Source: Desulfuromusa kysingii
GTDB taxonomy: Bacteria > Desulfobacterota > Desulfuromonadia > Desulfuromonadales > Geopsychrobacteraceae
NCBI RefSeq assembly: GCF_900107645.1
Contig: NZ_FNQN01000001.1
Span: 269,390 to 333,389 of the forward strand
Reading direction: 5' to 3'
DNA: 64,000 bases
The position numbers and the translations under genes were made by a program. The notes below the pieces were generated by a model. The model searched no databases, was not told the DNA's origin, and was given only the letters and a program-made list of their open reading frames with translations. Each line of letters begins with the position of its first letter. Position 1 is the first letter of the stretch. This document shows positions 34,361 through 43,665 of this stretch, one piece after another.

Positions 34361-35380
34361 TTAAGCAATGGGCTGAATCTGGACTTCTTTGGGGGTCGGC
34401 AGGCCATTGATTCTGAGCTGTAGCCGCTGATGACCTTCGAGCAGATCTGCGCCAAGGATATCGATGTACATGGTTGAACCGATTGGCGACTGAACTTCAA
34501 CCCGATCTCCGATTTTAGCTTCGCCAGAGAGATAGCGCATCAGCGTATGGGCTGAAGAACCGGTTCCGGTCGGGCAATAGCAGATGACATCGGGGTAGAC
34601 AAAGGTTGCACCGATATAATGACCGGCTGGTTGTTTGTCTGCCATGAAGTTGGCAAAGGGGATCGGACCAACATCACCGACGGTCAGATGTTTTGGATAG
34701 TAGATTGCACGAGCATCTTCGACCGCTTGTTTCCCAATTTTGATGAATTCGTCGTAATTTTCAGCCTTAAGCGCCGTTGGAATCTCTTTGCTGGGGATCA
34801 TCAGGTAGAACCCACCACTGTAAACGACGGGGATTTTGAGCTTTTTGCCACAGATGGTTAGATCCAATCCCTCATGAGCCAGGTAAACATCTTGTCCGGT
34901 GATACTGACCATTTTGATTTCACCATTTGCTGATTCGTAGGTGATTTCAGAAAGGCCAGCAGCGCATTCGATAAAGAAGCTGTGTTTGCCTTCTTTTTGC
35001 TCAACGAAACCATTCTGCAACAGTGAATAGCCAGTGCTGAGGGTGTTGGACCCTGAAAATGGGGGATATCCCATGGTTTCCATGATGATGTAACCGGCGA
35101 CGGCACGGGGATCTTTGGGGGGGACGATAAGGTCGACACAGCGAGTTGGGACATCACCTAAGAGTTGTGTCCGGATATTATCCCGATGCTCTTCCATATA
35201 ATTCATCTGTTCAAGAAGGCTTTCACCAGGAACCACCATGTCAGTAAATGTGATCAAATGGTCATCACCATCATAGGTGATATTGTCGATATGGAGTTTT
35301 TCAGGGGTATTGCTGTGAAAGTAATTTTGCATGACGCGAAGGTTGTTCGCTTGAAAATTATGTCCAGGGAGTTGGCTCAT
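34361..35380 (-). CDS. Proline racemase-family protein with Ser/Thr in place of both Cys
   Basis: 339 residues from ATG 35380 (SD GGAGG). The fold is the proline racemase/hydroxyproline epimerase family. The first catalytic motif, normally M-C-G-H-N-T, reads FSGSNT, and the second, normally D-R-S-P-C-G-T-G, reads CYCPTGTGS. Both catalytic cysteines are therefore Ser and Thr, and the first-site His is Ser. Trans-3-hydroxyproline dehydratases carry Cys/Thr, racemases Cys/Cys; this pair is neither. A dehydratase-type or new activity is likelier than racemisation. A terminator separates it from the upstream glutamate dehydrogenase gene. The fumarate reductase-like genes follow. Confidence 0.82.
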   Translation of the reverse strand: MSQLPGHNFQANNLRVMQNYFHSNTPEKLHIDNITYDGDDHLITFTDMVVPGESLLEQMNYMEEHRDNIRTQLLGDVPTRCVDLIVPPKDPRAVAGYIIMETMGYPPFSGSNTLSTGYSLLQNGFVEQKEGKHSFFIECAAGLSEITYESANGEIKMVSITGQDVYLAHEGLDLTICGKKLKIPVVYSGGFYLMIPSKEIPTALKAENYDEFIKIGKQAVEDARAIYYPKHLTVGDVGPIPFANFMADKQPAGHYIGATFVYPDVICYCPTGTGSSAHTLMRYLSGEAKIGDRVEVQSPIGSTMYIDILGADLLEGHQRLQLRINGLPTPKEVQIQPIA

Positions 35381-35396
35381 TTGGCCTCCATTTTTG

Positions 35397-35430
35397 CTAA
35401 AAGAACCGGCATTGCTGCCGGTTCTTTTAG
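35397..35430. terminator. Terminator of the glutamate dehydrogenase gene
   Basis: CTAAAAGAACCGGCA-TTGC-TGCCGGTTCTTTTAG is a perfect 15-bp stem 17 bases past the stop. TTCTTTTAG ends the 3' arm on either strand. Confidence 0.8.
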
Positions 35431-35446
35431 GCTCAATATTCAATGA

Positions 35447-38400
35447 TTATTTATTGCCGTAAACGCGCTCCAGATGCCCTTTGGCAATGAGCATGAAATC
35501 ACTCTCTTTATTGCCGTGATAAGTCATAGATGTCGCAACCTCGACTGCCAGTATGGCGTAGAGATATTTTTCTGGCATTTGTTGGATGCGGTCGTGATAA
35601 GCCTTATTTTCACTCAGGAAATTGGGTAAATGTCGATAAATTGCCTGTTGAAACAACGGATCTTTGGAACTCTCAGGGTTCGCCTTGAAGAAGTTGAACA
35701 GCTCTGCATAGTGCTTGTTGATCTCCTTGCTGATACCGTCTGAGATCTCAGTGTAAAGCTTAGCCCCTTTTGCTTCTTCATAGCGTTTGAAGATCAGTCG
35801 TGCTTCGTCTTCAGCGCGGCGTTCGAGGATACCCAGCACATCAGCAACGTAGGCGTTTTTGTGTTCAATAAACTCGTCAGTGCTCATCACCAGGTTGGCA
35901 ATGATTTCATAGGATGATGAGATAACACCACATTTGTTCGCAGAGGCATCGCGCATAACAATAACGCCTTTTTTCTGCAATTCAACCCGGGCTGCCGGAG
36001 TGATAAAGGAGTTTGCCCCTTCAATGATAGCACGAGCCGATGGGGTGCCGTCATCAGCAAAGAACCGTTGCCAGTTCTCAATATCGATGGTCTCAGGACG
36101 GCCACCGCCAGGAATAAAGATGTCGGCTTGTACGGTGAAGGTCAGGCTGTTGAATTCACGGTAGAACTCATCGGTTGAAATCCATTGTTCTTCCAACCCT
36201 TTTTTCGTTTGTACAACCTTCATGTAGAGTTCACGCATACCATCAGTACGACGTCTGTTCCGATAGAGCATAAAACCGCCGATATGGAGTTTCTCTGGGT
36301 TGAACTCTTCGATGTCATGAGCCAGGATGATGCGGCGCAACTCGTTACGATCCGCTCCGTCTGGATCATAAAATGCTCCGGTGCCGTCCAAAATCAGGTT
36401 GATTTTGGCTTTCGGGCAATGATCAAGCAAGAGACGCATCGCATTCCCGGCGACATCACCACCAGGGCCACCAGTCATTTTCACGGTGAAGGCATCTTTA
36501 CTATAATTGATCCCAAGTTTTTCCATGGTGATTTCGGCAAATTTGACGACACCTGCAGATGTCACCCCAAACTCTTTATGGTTGATACCGACTTTTTTCC
36601 CCGACATGATGCCAATACCAAGGATATAGCCACGTTTTTGTGCCAGAGTGGCGATGGTTTCGATCATGATATCATGCATGTTTTCGTCAGGACCAAGCTC
36701 GATGGCTTCATCATCGCCATAATAATCAACCACATTCGGATCTTTAACCTTGCCGTTCTCATTGACGTAGATATCGAGGAAAGCATTGATAAAACCGTAC
36801 TGGAGTTTATACAGACGCTGATTGACGAGGACCTGATCATTGATGCTGACAGCATTCAGCACGGAGACCATCTTGGACCCACCTTCATAAATATCTTTGT
36901 TTTTCAAATGCTGGGTATGAGCCAGGACATAGTTTTCTTTGAACATGCTATCGGCACAAGTGACATAATCGTCACGACCGTTGGCAATCAATGTCCGCCA
37001 TCCGCCACGGGCAATATCAGAGAAGCCGATATGGTAACCAACACCGTAGCGTCCGAAGAAGAAGGTGACCCGGAACGGACGTTCTGCGGGCAAGTCGTCT
37101 GTGAACGTGCTATCCAATTCCGACAGATAGGTTGGATCCAGTCTGAAAGATAAGGCTTGTTTTTTGTCGACGAAAAAATTGGTTTTCAAGGTGTTGCGGA
37201 TGAAGGAGAGGCAGCAACGGAAGATTGTGCGGCGATAGGCATCGACCCGTTTATGGCCGGTATTATACTCTTCGACTGTGGCAACGACTTTTTCTAACAT
37301 TTGCGCATAGAGTTCGTCGCGATTGTCCTGTTTCGGATCAAAGCGGGTGCGGAACAGCTCTACCAATTGCAGACAAAGTTCCGGTTGTAGATGAAATGCT
37401 CGCTCAACCCCTTCAAGATCATACAGGTCACTGCTGTGAGCCAGACTGGTGTGACAGAAAGCGATAAAAGCGTTGACCAGGGTTGCGTCTTCACCGCACA
37501 TGATCTGCTTGGTGACAAATTCCTGATAGGCGTGTGAACGGGTTTGCAGCAGTTGGGTATTGAATAATTCAGAGCGTAACTTTTTAAATAATTCTGTCCC
37601 CTTGACTAACTCAGGAGCATCTTTTTTGCGGACATAAAAGGTCCCCAGAAATACTGGATGAACACCGTTACTCAGAGTCAGACCGTAGGTTCTTTTTGTC
37701 TCAATGCCGAGGCGGGTGAACACTTCCATGATCTGCAACAGGAAATCACGCTGAGGGGGGTTGCTGACAGCGAACATAATGCGGATTTCGTCGCCTTCAG
37801 AGCCGAAACCTTCAGTCTCTTCCACATCAAGATGGATCCCCTCGTTATCTCTGACCTGTTGGTAGAGCCAGAGAATTTGAGCAATCCGATCCCCTGGAGA
37901 GATGTTGACATAGGTTGGATTGTTCAACCAGAGAATGTTTAATAAGTGGTTAAGATTGTCCAGATCAAAATCGGGATAACGTTTGCTAACGACCTCAGCG
38001 ACTTCCTTACGGGTGTCTTCAGGGACATGTACAGCAGATTTTAAACCCGACGCAATTTCCTTATGACTTTTCCGATCAAATTCAAACCGTTGCAACTCAA
38101 GCTCTTCATCCCGTCCGGGAAGTGGGGCATAGGAGTGGGCAATGTGGGCATAAGAGATATCACGTTCGCGAATGGTTCTTAGGGTGTCATATAGAGATCC
38201 CGGCATGCTGGTGCGGGCGAGGATCAGAGTCTTCTCAGTGTCAGCCAGAATGCTACGGCGGTTGGCTCCAAGTGAATTCATGATTGTCGCAAGAGTAGCG
38301 ATGGCTCTACCTTCTTCGTGCATAGTGATAAAGAAGTAGGGATGCATCTCTTGCTGTAACCACGCCAGATTCTTTTTGGCGTCGGTTTGGGTTTCATCGA

Positions 38401-38449
38401 TTAATTGATCAACCTCTTTGTACATTGGGCTTTCAGTTGAGAAGTTCAT
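35447..38449 (-). CDS. Large NAD-dependent glutamate dehydrogenase
   Basis: 1000 residues from ATG 38449 (SD AAAGGA). The N-terminal half has ACT-like regulatory regions. The C-terminal catalytic half contains the dehydrogenase core: FGRYGVGYHIGFSDIARGGWRTL, KMTGGPGGDVAGNAMRLLL (nucleotide-binding G-rich loop), IPGGGRPETIDIENW and IIEGANSFITPAARVELQKKGV. It is of the large-subunit, NAD-linked class used for glutamate oxidation. It releases ammonia and regenerates 2-oxoglutarate, which the aminotransferase of the adjacent ectoine cluster would need. Confidence 0.9.
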   Translation of the reverse strand: MNFSTESPMYKEVDQLIDETQTDAKKNLAWLQQEMHPYFFITMHEEGRAIATLATIMNSLGANRRSILADTEKTLILARTSMPGSLYDTLRTIRERDISYAHIAHSYAPLPGRDEELELQRFEFDRKSHKEIASGLKSAVHVPEDTRKEVAEVVSKRYPDFDLDNLNHLLNILWLNNPTYVNISPGDRIAQILWLYQQVRDNEGIHLDVEETEGFGSEGDEIRIMFAVSNPPQRDFLLQIMEVFTRLGIETKRTYGLTLSNGVHPVFLGTFYVRKKDAPELVKGTELFKKLRSELFNTQLLQTRSHAYQEFVTKQIMCGEDATLVNAFIAFCHTSLAHSSDLYDLEGVERAFHLQPELCLQLVELFRTRFDPKQDNRDELYAQMLEKVVATVEEYNTGHKRVDAYRRTIFRCCLSFIRNTLKTNFFVDKKQALSFRLDPTYLSELDSTFTDDLPAERPFRVTFFFGRYGVGYHIGFSDIARGGWRTLIANGRDDYVTCADSMFKENYVLAHTQHLKNKDIYEGGSKMVSVLNAVSINDQVLVNQRLYKLQYGFINAFLDIYVNENGKVKDPNVVDYYGDDEAIELGPDENMHDIMIETIATLAQKRGYILGIGIMSGKKVGINHKEFGVTSAGVVKFAEITMEKLGINYSKDAFTVKMTGGPGGDVAGNAMRLLLDHCPKAKINLILDGTGAFYDPDGADRNELRRIILAHDIEEFNPEKLHIGGFMLYRNRRRTDGMRELYMKVVQTKKGLEEQWISTDEFYREFNSLTFTVQADIFIPGGGRPETIDIENWQRFFADDGTPSARAIIEGANSFITPAARVELQKKGVIVMRDASANKCGVISSSYEIIANLVMSTDEFIEHKNAYVADVLGILERRAEDEARLIFKRYEEAKGAKLYTEISDGISKEINKHYAELFNFFKANPESSKDPLFQQAIYRHLPNFLSENKAYHDRIQQMPEKYLYAILAVEVATSMTYHGNKESDFMLIAKGHLERVYGNK

Positions 38450-39027
38450 TATGAATTCCTTTATGGTTATAAATGCTATGACGAAAATTACTTCCTGATA
38501 CCCTGTCACTGAAAAATCAGATAAAAATACCGTTTAGTCGCCTGAATGTCCTAACAGCAGCTTCTCCTTTCAATAGGCTCCCAGTTAAGTGTTAACGCTT
38601 TCCCATTGCGGGACGTCGCATACAAATCTGCATCGATCAACCATGGTCACCCGATTAAAAACCTATAAATGGTTGCTCAATGACGCTTGTCTTCATATGG
38701 GACTCTTATTCAGGCAATAATTGATAGTCATCATTCTCGTCTGAAATTCAGACCCATACTAAAAAATTCTTTTGTTTTATGATGAATGCCATACGACAAT
38801 AAACGTTCATTATTTGAACGAGTGTTGTAATAGTGACACCGTGTGGGAAGTATAGCAATTTATTATTCCAAGTCAATCATAAAACGATTCTCACTCAAAG
38901 GGCTGGGACTATTTATAAGTCTAGTATTTTACTATTGTTTAGTCCGCGGCGAAGGGTACAGAAAATGCGGGATTGTCTTTGCTTGAGAGAGTCGTTTTTT
39001 ACGGAAAGGAGATGATTTACTGAAGAG
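38450..39027. other. Long gene-free region between the gdh and doeA units
   Basis: No convincing gene on either strand. It must hold the gdh promoter. It contains CGTTCA-5-TGAACG (38804-38820), a 6-5-6 inverted repeat that could be an operator. The AT-rich stretch 38740-38790 has several TTTTAT/TATGAT blocks that could serve as -10 elements. Confidence 0.45.
38804..38820. promoter_or_regulatory. Candidate operator CGTTCA-5-TGAACG
   Basis: CGTTCATTATTTGAACG is a perfect 6-5-6 inverted repeat 355 bases upstream of the glutamate dehydrogenase start. No second copy was noticed at other promoters of the cluster. The binding protein is unknown. Confidence 0.4.
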
Positions 39028-39065
39028 CTGATCGAGTTGCCAGATAAGTTTGACAACTCGATCAG
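39028..39065. terminator. Terminator of the TRAP-doeA unit
   Basis: CTGATCGAGTTG (39028-39039) pairs perfectly with CAACTCGATCAG (39054-39065). It lies 28 bases past the doeA stop. Confidence 0.6.
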
Positions 39066-39092
39066 TTGAACATAAAGATCGATCTGCTAGAA

Positions 39093-40265
39093 CTATTTAA
39101 GAACCAGATCTAGTGGAAAATCAAACAGATGCTCATAGCCGGTCTCAGTAACGACGATACTGGCATCAATTTCAAAACCAACATTGTCGTACCAGATCCC
39201 TGGGATCAGATGCAGAGCCATTCCTGGTTGAATGACCGTTTTATCGCCTGGACGCAAGCTGATTGTGTGCTCACCCCAGTCTGGAGGATAGTTAATGCCG
39301 ATCGAATAACCGAGGCGAGACTCCTTGACAATACTTGAGTGGGCAATCGCTTCGCGCCAGCGTGCTTCAACGTCCTCAGCAACAACACCGGGCTTGATGC
39401 TGTCGAGTGCAGCTGCAAGTCCTTCGGTCACGATCTCTGCTGTTTCGGTCATGATGGGTGGTGGGTTCTGACCAAGAAAGATTGTGCGTGCGATGGGTGA
39501 ATGGTAGTGGCGATAAACACCGCTGAGCTCAAGCAGGACAGCTTCATCTGCTTTAAATTTTGTTTCGGTCCATGTTAAATGCGGGGTTTTGGTTTTTTCT
39601 CCTGCCATCATCAAAGGGACAATAGCGGGGTAATCGCCTGAGTGCTCTGCGGTGCCACGGTATTGAGCACGGGCAATCTCCGCCGCGGCATCACACTCGC
39701 GGACGCCGACATTAATCGAATCCACAGCGGCCTGCATGACATTTTCTGCCACTTGACCCGCAATTTTCATAAATTCGATTTCACGAGGGGATTTGATCAC
39801 GCGGACCCAATTGACTAAGGCATTCGCATCGACAAATTTAGCATTGGGCAGTTTGGCCTCGAGTTCGAGATAAGCTCTGTGGGTGAAATAGAATTGATCC
39901 ATTTCAACGCCAAATGTTTGCTTATCCCAACCTTTTTCCTGAATAATTTTTGCGACATGATGCATGGGGTGTTCAACTGGATTCTGCACCAGATAGTCGG
40001 GATATTCGTAAATATTTTCGTCATCCAGAAAGGATAAAATTCTGGCGCCGTTGGCATCCATTGAGCGTCCAATCCAGATTGGCTGCTCTTGTTGCAAGGA
40101 GACAATAACACACTGATGGACATAAAAACTCCAGCCGTCGTATCCAGTCAGATAGTTCATGTTGGCTTGCTGTGAGATCAACAGACAGTCAATCCCTTCT
40201 TTTTGCATTCGTTCCTTGGTTTTTGCAATCCGTGCCAAGTATTCCTCACGTGGAAATGTCAGCAT
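39093..40265 (-). CDS. doeA: Ectoine hydrolase DoeA/EutD
   Basis: 390 residues from ATG 40265 (SD AAAGGAGAG). It is an M24 creatinase-type protein. The N-terminal ANMNYLTGYDGWSFYVHQCVIV signature, plus GVEMDQFYFTHRAYLEL, SGDYPAIVPLM, PHLTWTE and GYSIGINYPPDWGEHTISLRPGD, are the hallmarks of ectoine hydrolase and differ from prolidases. It opens the ectoine ring to N-acetyl-2,4-diaminobutyrate. It is the last gene after the TRAP transporter, so uptake and the first catabolic step are co-expressed. Confidence 0.9.
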   Translation of the reverse strand: MLTFPREEYLARIAKTKERMQKEGIDCLLISQQANMNYLTGYDGWSFYVHQCVIVSLQQEQPIWIGRSMDANGARILSFLDDENIYEYPDYLVQNPVEHPMHHVAKIIQEKGWDKQTFGVEMDQFYFTHRAYLELEAKLPNAKFVDANALVNWVRVIKSPREIEFMKIAGQVAENVMQAAVDSINVGVRECDAAAEIARAQYRGTAEHSGDYPAIVPLMMAGEKTKTPHLTWTETKFKADEAVLLELSGVYRHYHSPIARTIFLGQNPPPIMTETAEIVTEGLAAALDSIKPGVVAEDVEARWREAIAHSSIVKESRLGYSIGINYPPDWGEHTISLRPGDKTVIQPGMALHLIPGIWYDNVGFEIDASIVVTETGYEHLFDFPLDLVLK

Positions 40266-40409
40266 TTTACTCTCCTTTGTTCTGGCGCTCTTGTGCCTGC
40301 TGGTCACAGCAGTGCAGCTCGAGGGTCGTTCGATGGTGAATGAAAAAGCGGGGACATGGCTCGTTCCAGTCCCCATGAAATGGGGTCAATACGGTCAGTT
40401 TTTTTTACC

Positions 40410-41699
40410 TCAACCTGCTAACGCGATGTTTGGAAGAAACAAAGCGATCTGAGGGAAAGCTACCAGAATAACTGTTGCCAGAATTAGTATCAGTAGAAAT
40501 GGTAGCGAATGACCGATAACCTCAAGGTATGGTCGACGGAAAATTAATTGTGCGGTAAAAATATCACAGCCAAAGGGCGGTGTTGCGGAACCGATTGCTG
40601 CCTGTAGAGTGACCAAAACCCCAAGGAGGATTGGGTCAACGCCAGCACTGAGGACGTAGGGTTTAAATACTGGGCTCAGTACAAAAATCGCCACGATGGG
40701 ATCGACAAACATACAAGCGACAAAATATACGACAACAACGATGGTAATAACCCAGAGTTGTGATGGTTCTGGACCAAAAAGAGGGGGTAACAGTTTGGCA
40801 GGTAACTGCAAAAAACCAATCAGAAACGAAAAGGCCTGACCTGCGCCAACCAGAATAAAGACAACCCCAGTAATAACCCCAGTTTGCAGAAAAGAATCAA
40901 TCAGCCGATTGAAAGTAATCGCTTTATAAATGACTGCTTCAAGGACAATGGCGTATAAAACAGCAGCAGCTGCCGCCTCTGTGGGGTTAAATAGGCCTGT
41001 GTAGATACCACCAACTATAATAACTGGGAAGCCGAGAACTGGCAGACCATCCTTGATTGCTTTCCGTCGTTCTGCCCAGCTTGCTTTCGGTAATGTTTTG
41101 ATCTTTTTGAATCTCGAGTAGAAATAACAGTAGGTCGAAAACATCAAAAGAATCATCAACCCTGGAAGGATCCCGGCCAGAAACAGACTGCCAATGGATG
41201 TGCTGGTTGCAACCCCGTAGACAATGAAGCCGATACTTGGCGGAATTAAAAACGCAATATCACTTGAATTAATGATCAATCCCAGAGTAAAGGAGCTTTT
41301 ATATCCAGCTTCAAGGAGCATGGGACGCATGGTTCCACCAATTGCAGCAACCGTTGCCTGGGTCGATCCAGATACGGCGCCAAATAGAGTACAACTGGCG
41401 TTTGTGGTGATTGGCAAACCACCATGGAGATGTCCGACAAAGACTTTTAACATGTGGATCAGACGTCCAGCAGATTCTCCGGAAGTAATGATGTTTGCAG
41501 AGAGGATGAACATCGGTACACAGACCAGAGCCGGCGGAGTGACACCGGTGATAACCTGCTGCACCATGGTGATGAGCATCTTCGGAGCAAAGTCAGGCAT
41601 GTAGATGAACAGATAGAGAACGATAGAACCGAGCAGTGTAACCATAAATGGAAACCCGAGCAGTAGCATCGAAGCAAGACTGATACCAAAAATTCCCAT
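40410..41699 (-). CDS. uehC: TRAP transporter large permease, ectoine-type
   Basis: A 429-residue DctM-family permease with 12 or so TM segments. Conserved parts are PPALVCVPMFILSANIITSG, GGLPITTNASCTLFGAVSGSTQATVAAIG and LIINSSDIAFLIPPSIGFIVYG. It begins 2 bases after the small permease gene, and the ectoine hydrolase gene follows. By linkage it is the ectoine/hydroxyectoine importer (UehC/TeaC-like). It uses a sodium or proton gradient instead of ATP. Confidence 0.88.
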   Translation of the reverse strand: MGIFGISLASMLLLGFPFMVTLLGSIVLYLFIYMPDFAPKMLITMVQQVITGVTPPALVCVPMFILSANIITSGESAGRLIHMLKVFVGHLHGGLPITTNASCTLFGAVSGSTQATVAAIGGTMRPMLLEAGYKSSFTLGLIINSSDIAFLIPPSIGFIVYGVATSTSIGSLFLAGILPGLMILLMFSTYCYFYSRFKKIKTLPKASWAERRKAIKDGLPVLGFPVIIVGGIYTGLFNPTEAAAAAVLYAIVLEAVIYKAITFNRLIDSFLQTGVITGVVFILVGAGQAFSFLIGFLQLPAKLLPPLFGPEPSQLWVITIVVVVYFVACMFVDPIVAIFVLSPVFKPYVLSAGVDPILLGVLVTLQAAIGSATPPFGCDIFTAQLIFRRPYLEVIGHSLPFLLILILATVILVAFPQIALFLPNIALAG

Positions 41700-41701
41700 G
41701 A

Positions 41702-42331
41702 TTACACTCCTCCTATTTCTTCATCTTCATATTCACTTTGCTGATCAGGAGATTGCCATGGCTCGTCTTCTGTCAGATTCTTTATAATCGTCCGTATATA
41801 CTGTAACGTCGCCATCCCAAACCCAATGGGAATAATGACGTAGAATATCCATTTCGGGACCCGCAGGGCTTGGCTCATATGATGGTTGTCGTAAGCATTC
41901 AACAGGTATTTCCATGAAGCCCATGTCATAATTCCCAAGACGACAGCGCTGATCACTGAGATTCCGATGATGAAAGCTTTCTCCATTTTCGGGGGCATCA
42001 TATCTAGAAAAGCGCCCATACGAATATGGCGAGCTTTTCTGACCCCATAACTGACCCCGGTGAAGGTGATAAGCAGGACCAGAAAGACAGAAATTTCATC
42101 AGCGAAATAAAGGCTTTTATGGAATGATCGTGCAAAAACATTTGCTATCAGAAGAATGGCGAGAGCTGCCACACAGATCACCATGATTGAGACTTCTACG
42201 GCATTGACATAGATGCCAATATGGTGATTTATCTTTTCAAACTTAGACATACTCGAGGTGTCTATGTAGGCATCCGGGTGCATCTGCTCCATTATCGATT
42301 TGTTTTCAGGTTCAGGGGGTAACTCTGTCAT
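41702..42331 (-). CDS. uehB: TRAP transporter small permease, ectoine-type
   Basis: 209 residues from ATG 42331, chosen because TGGAGC sits 6 bases upstream; an ATG at 42343 is possible. Four TM segments form the DctQ unit: SIMVICVAALAILLIANVFAR, ISVFLVLLITFTGVSYGVRKARHIRMGAFLD, AFIIGISVISAVVLGIMTW and WIFYVIIPIGFGMATLQYI. R-x-x-R-H-I-R-M is the usual signature. It couples the binding protein to the large permease. Confidence 0.88.
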   Translation of the reverse strand: MTELPPEPENKSIMEQMHPDAYIDTSSMSKFEKINHHIGIYVNAVEVSIMVICVAALAILLIANVFARSFHKSLYFADEISVFLVLLITFTGVSYGVRKARHIRMGAFLDMMPPKMEKAFIIGISVISAVVLGIMTWASWKYLLNAYDNHHMSQALRVPKWIFYVIIPIGFGMATLQYIRTIIKNLTEDEPWQSPDQQSEYEDEEIGGV

Positions 42332-42427
42332 TTTATGCTCCATTGAGGAGTTGATTTTTGACTGTGAAGCTTATTTCTTTTTTCGACCTAAGAAAACTCC
42401 AAGCTCTAACGGTTGTTATGACGAAGA

Positions 42428-42456
42428 AACCCGTGGCAGAATTTCTGCCACGGGTT
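42428..42456. other. Hairpin between TRAP binding protein and permease genes
   Basis: AACCCGTGGCAGAA-T-TTCTGCCACGGGTT is a perfect 14-bp inverted repeat, 11 bases past the binding-protein stop. Such a hairpin typically raises binding-protein mRNA above permease mRNA. Confidence 0.65.
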
Positions 42457-42466
42457 GAGTGTTGTA

Positions 42467-43513
42467 CTATTTAAGACCAAGTGCTTTTTTTGCAGCGGCA
42501 ACATCAGCGCGCAGGGTGTCAAGCATTTCCTGAGCACCTTCTCCTCCAATTTCAACATAGAGGGGATAGACTGTTTCTGCTTTTGCTTTGAATTGAGCGA
42601 TCGTAGCATCATCAAGGGTGTTGACGATCAACGATGGTTTTTCTTTCTTCATTTTTTCAAGATCGCTGGCGTTTCTCGCGGTGATCCATTCGCCTGCAGG
42701 AACAACAGCTTCACTCCAGAATTTGTGAATTTCTGCCTGTGCTTCAGGAGTTAGGCTGTCAAAGAAATCCTTGTTGAAGGATGGAATTCCGATGAAAGGC
42801 TCACTTTTGAGTTGGGTCAGGTACTTTTGTACTTCGAAAAATTTCATGCTGTAGATAGCGAACAGTGGATTAACCTGACCATCGATCAGACCCATCTGCA
42901 GACCACTGTAAACTTCACCATAGCTCATTGGGGTTGGGGAAGCGCCATAGGATTTGTAGTCTTCAACCAATAACTTTGACCCCATGACCCGGATTTTTGT
43001 GCCGTTAAATTCATCGAGGGATGTTACAGGTTTTTGAGTGGACAACCACTGCCAGCCCTCAAACATGATCGCAGCAGGAACCAAACCATTGTTGGCAAAG
43101 TGCTGAGTCATCAGAGGCATCATTTTCCCGTTCTTCATCATCCAGTCAAGTACCTGTGGGACTTGCTCAGTCGGGAAAATATAGTTCAGAGCTAGAACTT
43201 GAGCTTGAGGAACAAAGGCGCTGATCCAGGCATAATCAGAAAATACAGCCTGAACAACACCCATCTGTGCGAGTTCGTTGATATCACCGGTAGCACCTAA
43301 GGTGCCATAGGGATAGATTTCGAATTGAATCTTGCCATCGGACCACTCTTTCATGTGGTCAGCAAATTTGTTCGCCCAGACAGTCATGAAGTCACCTTCA
43401 ATCTCTTCTGAGGCTAATTTTGCATTGACGACTGGGCCAGTATAGGCACCAGCAAAAGCGAATCCAGTTGAAAGAATCATTGTTGTTAAAAGTAATACCA
43501 GGATTTTTCTCAC
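42467..43513 (-). CDS. uehA: TRAP transporter substrate-binding protein, ectoine-type
   Basis: A 348-residue DctP-family binding protein with signal peptide (cleaved near GFAFA-GA). Family features are DHMKEWSDGKIQFEIYPYGTLG, GTKIRVMGSKLLVEDYKSYGASPTPMSYGEVYSGLQMGLIDGQVNPL and a conserved Arg in RVMG for the substrate carboxylate. It captures the solute in the periplasm for the adjacent permeases. Linkage to doeA makes ectoine or hydroxyectoine the likely ligand. Confidence 0.88.
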   Translation of the reverse strand: MRKILVLLLTTMILSTGFAFAGAYTGPVVNAKLASEEIEGDFMTVWANKFADHMKEWSDGKIQFEIYPYGTLGATGDINELAQMGVVQAVFSDYAWISAFVPQAQVLALNYIFPTEQVPQVLDWMMKNGKMMPLMTQHFANNGLVPAAIMFEGWQWLSTQKPVTSLDEFNGTKIRVMGSKLLVEDYKSYGASPTPMSYGEVYSGLQMGLIDGQVNPLFAIYSMKFFEVQKYLTQLKSEPFIGIPSFNKDFFDSLTPEAQAEIHKFWSEAVVPAGEWITARNASDLEKMKKEKPSLIVNTLDDATIAQFKAKAETVYPLYVEIGGEGAQEMLDTLRADVAAAKKALGLK

Positions 43514-43665
43514 ATTTTCCTCCCTTACAGGTTATTGGCTCTTTTGTCAGAGCCGGTTAGTGAATCAGAAGCAAGTTTTGTGTCGTCTTTTCTTATCTAC
43601 CTTTTGATCTTGCTTGTGGTGGTTCATTCCCGACTAAAGTGCTTGGACTATCTGTTTAGACTGAC

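Noticed and set aside
36185-37153. A 322-residue plus-strand open frame
   Set aside because: It lies wholly opposite the glutamate dehydrogenase coding sequence, has no recognisable domain and reads as a reverse shadow.
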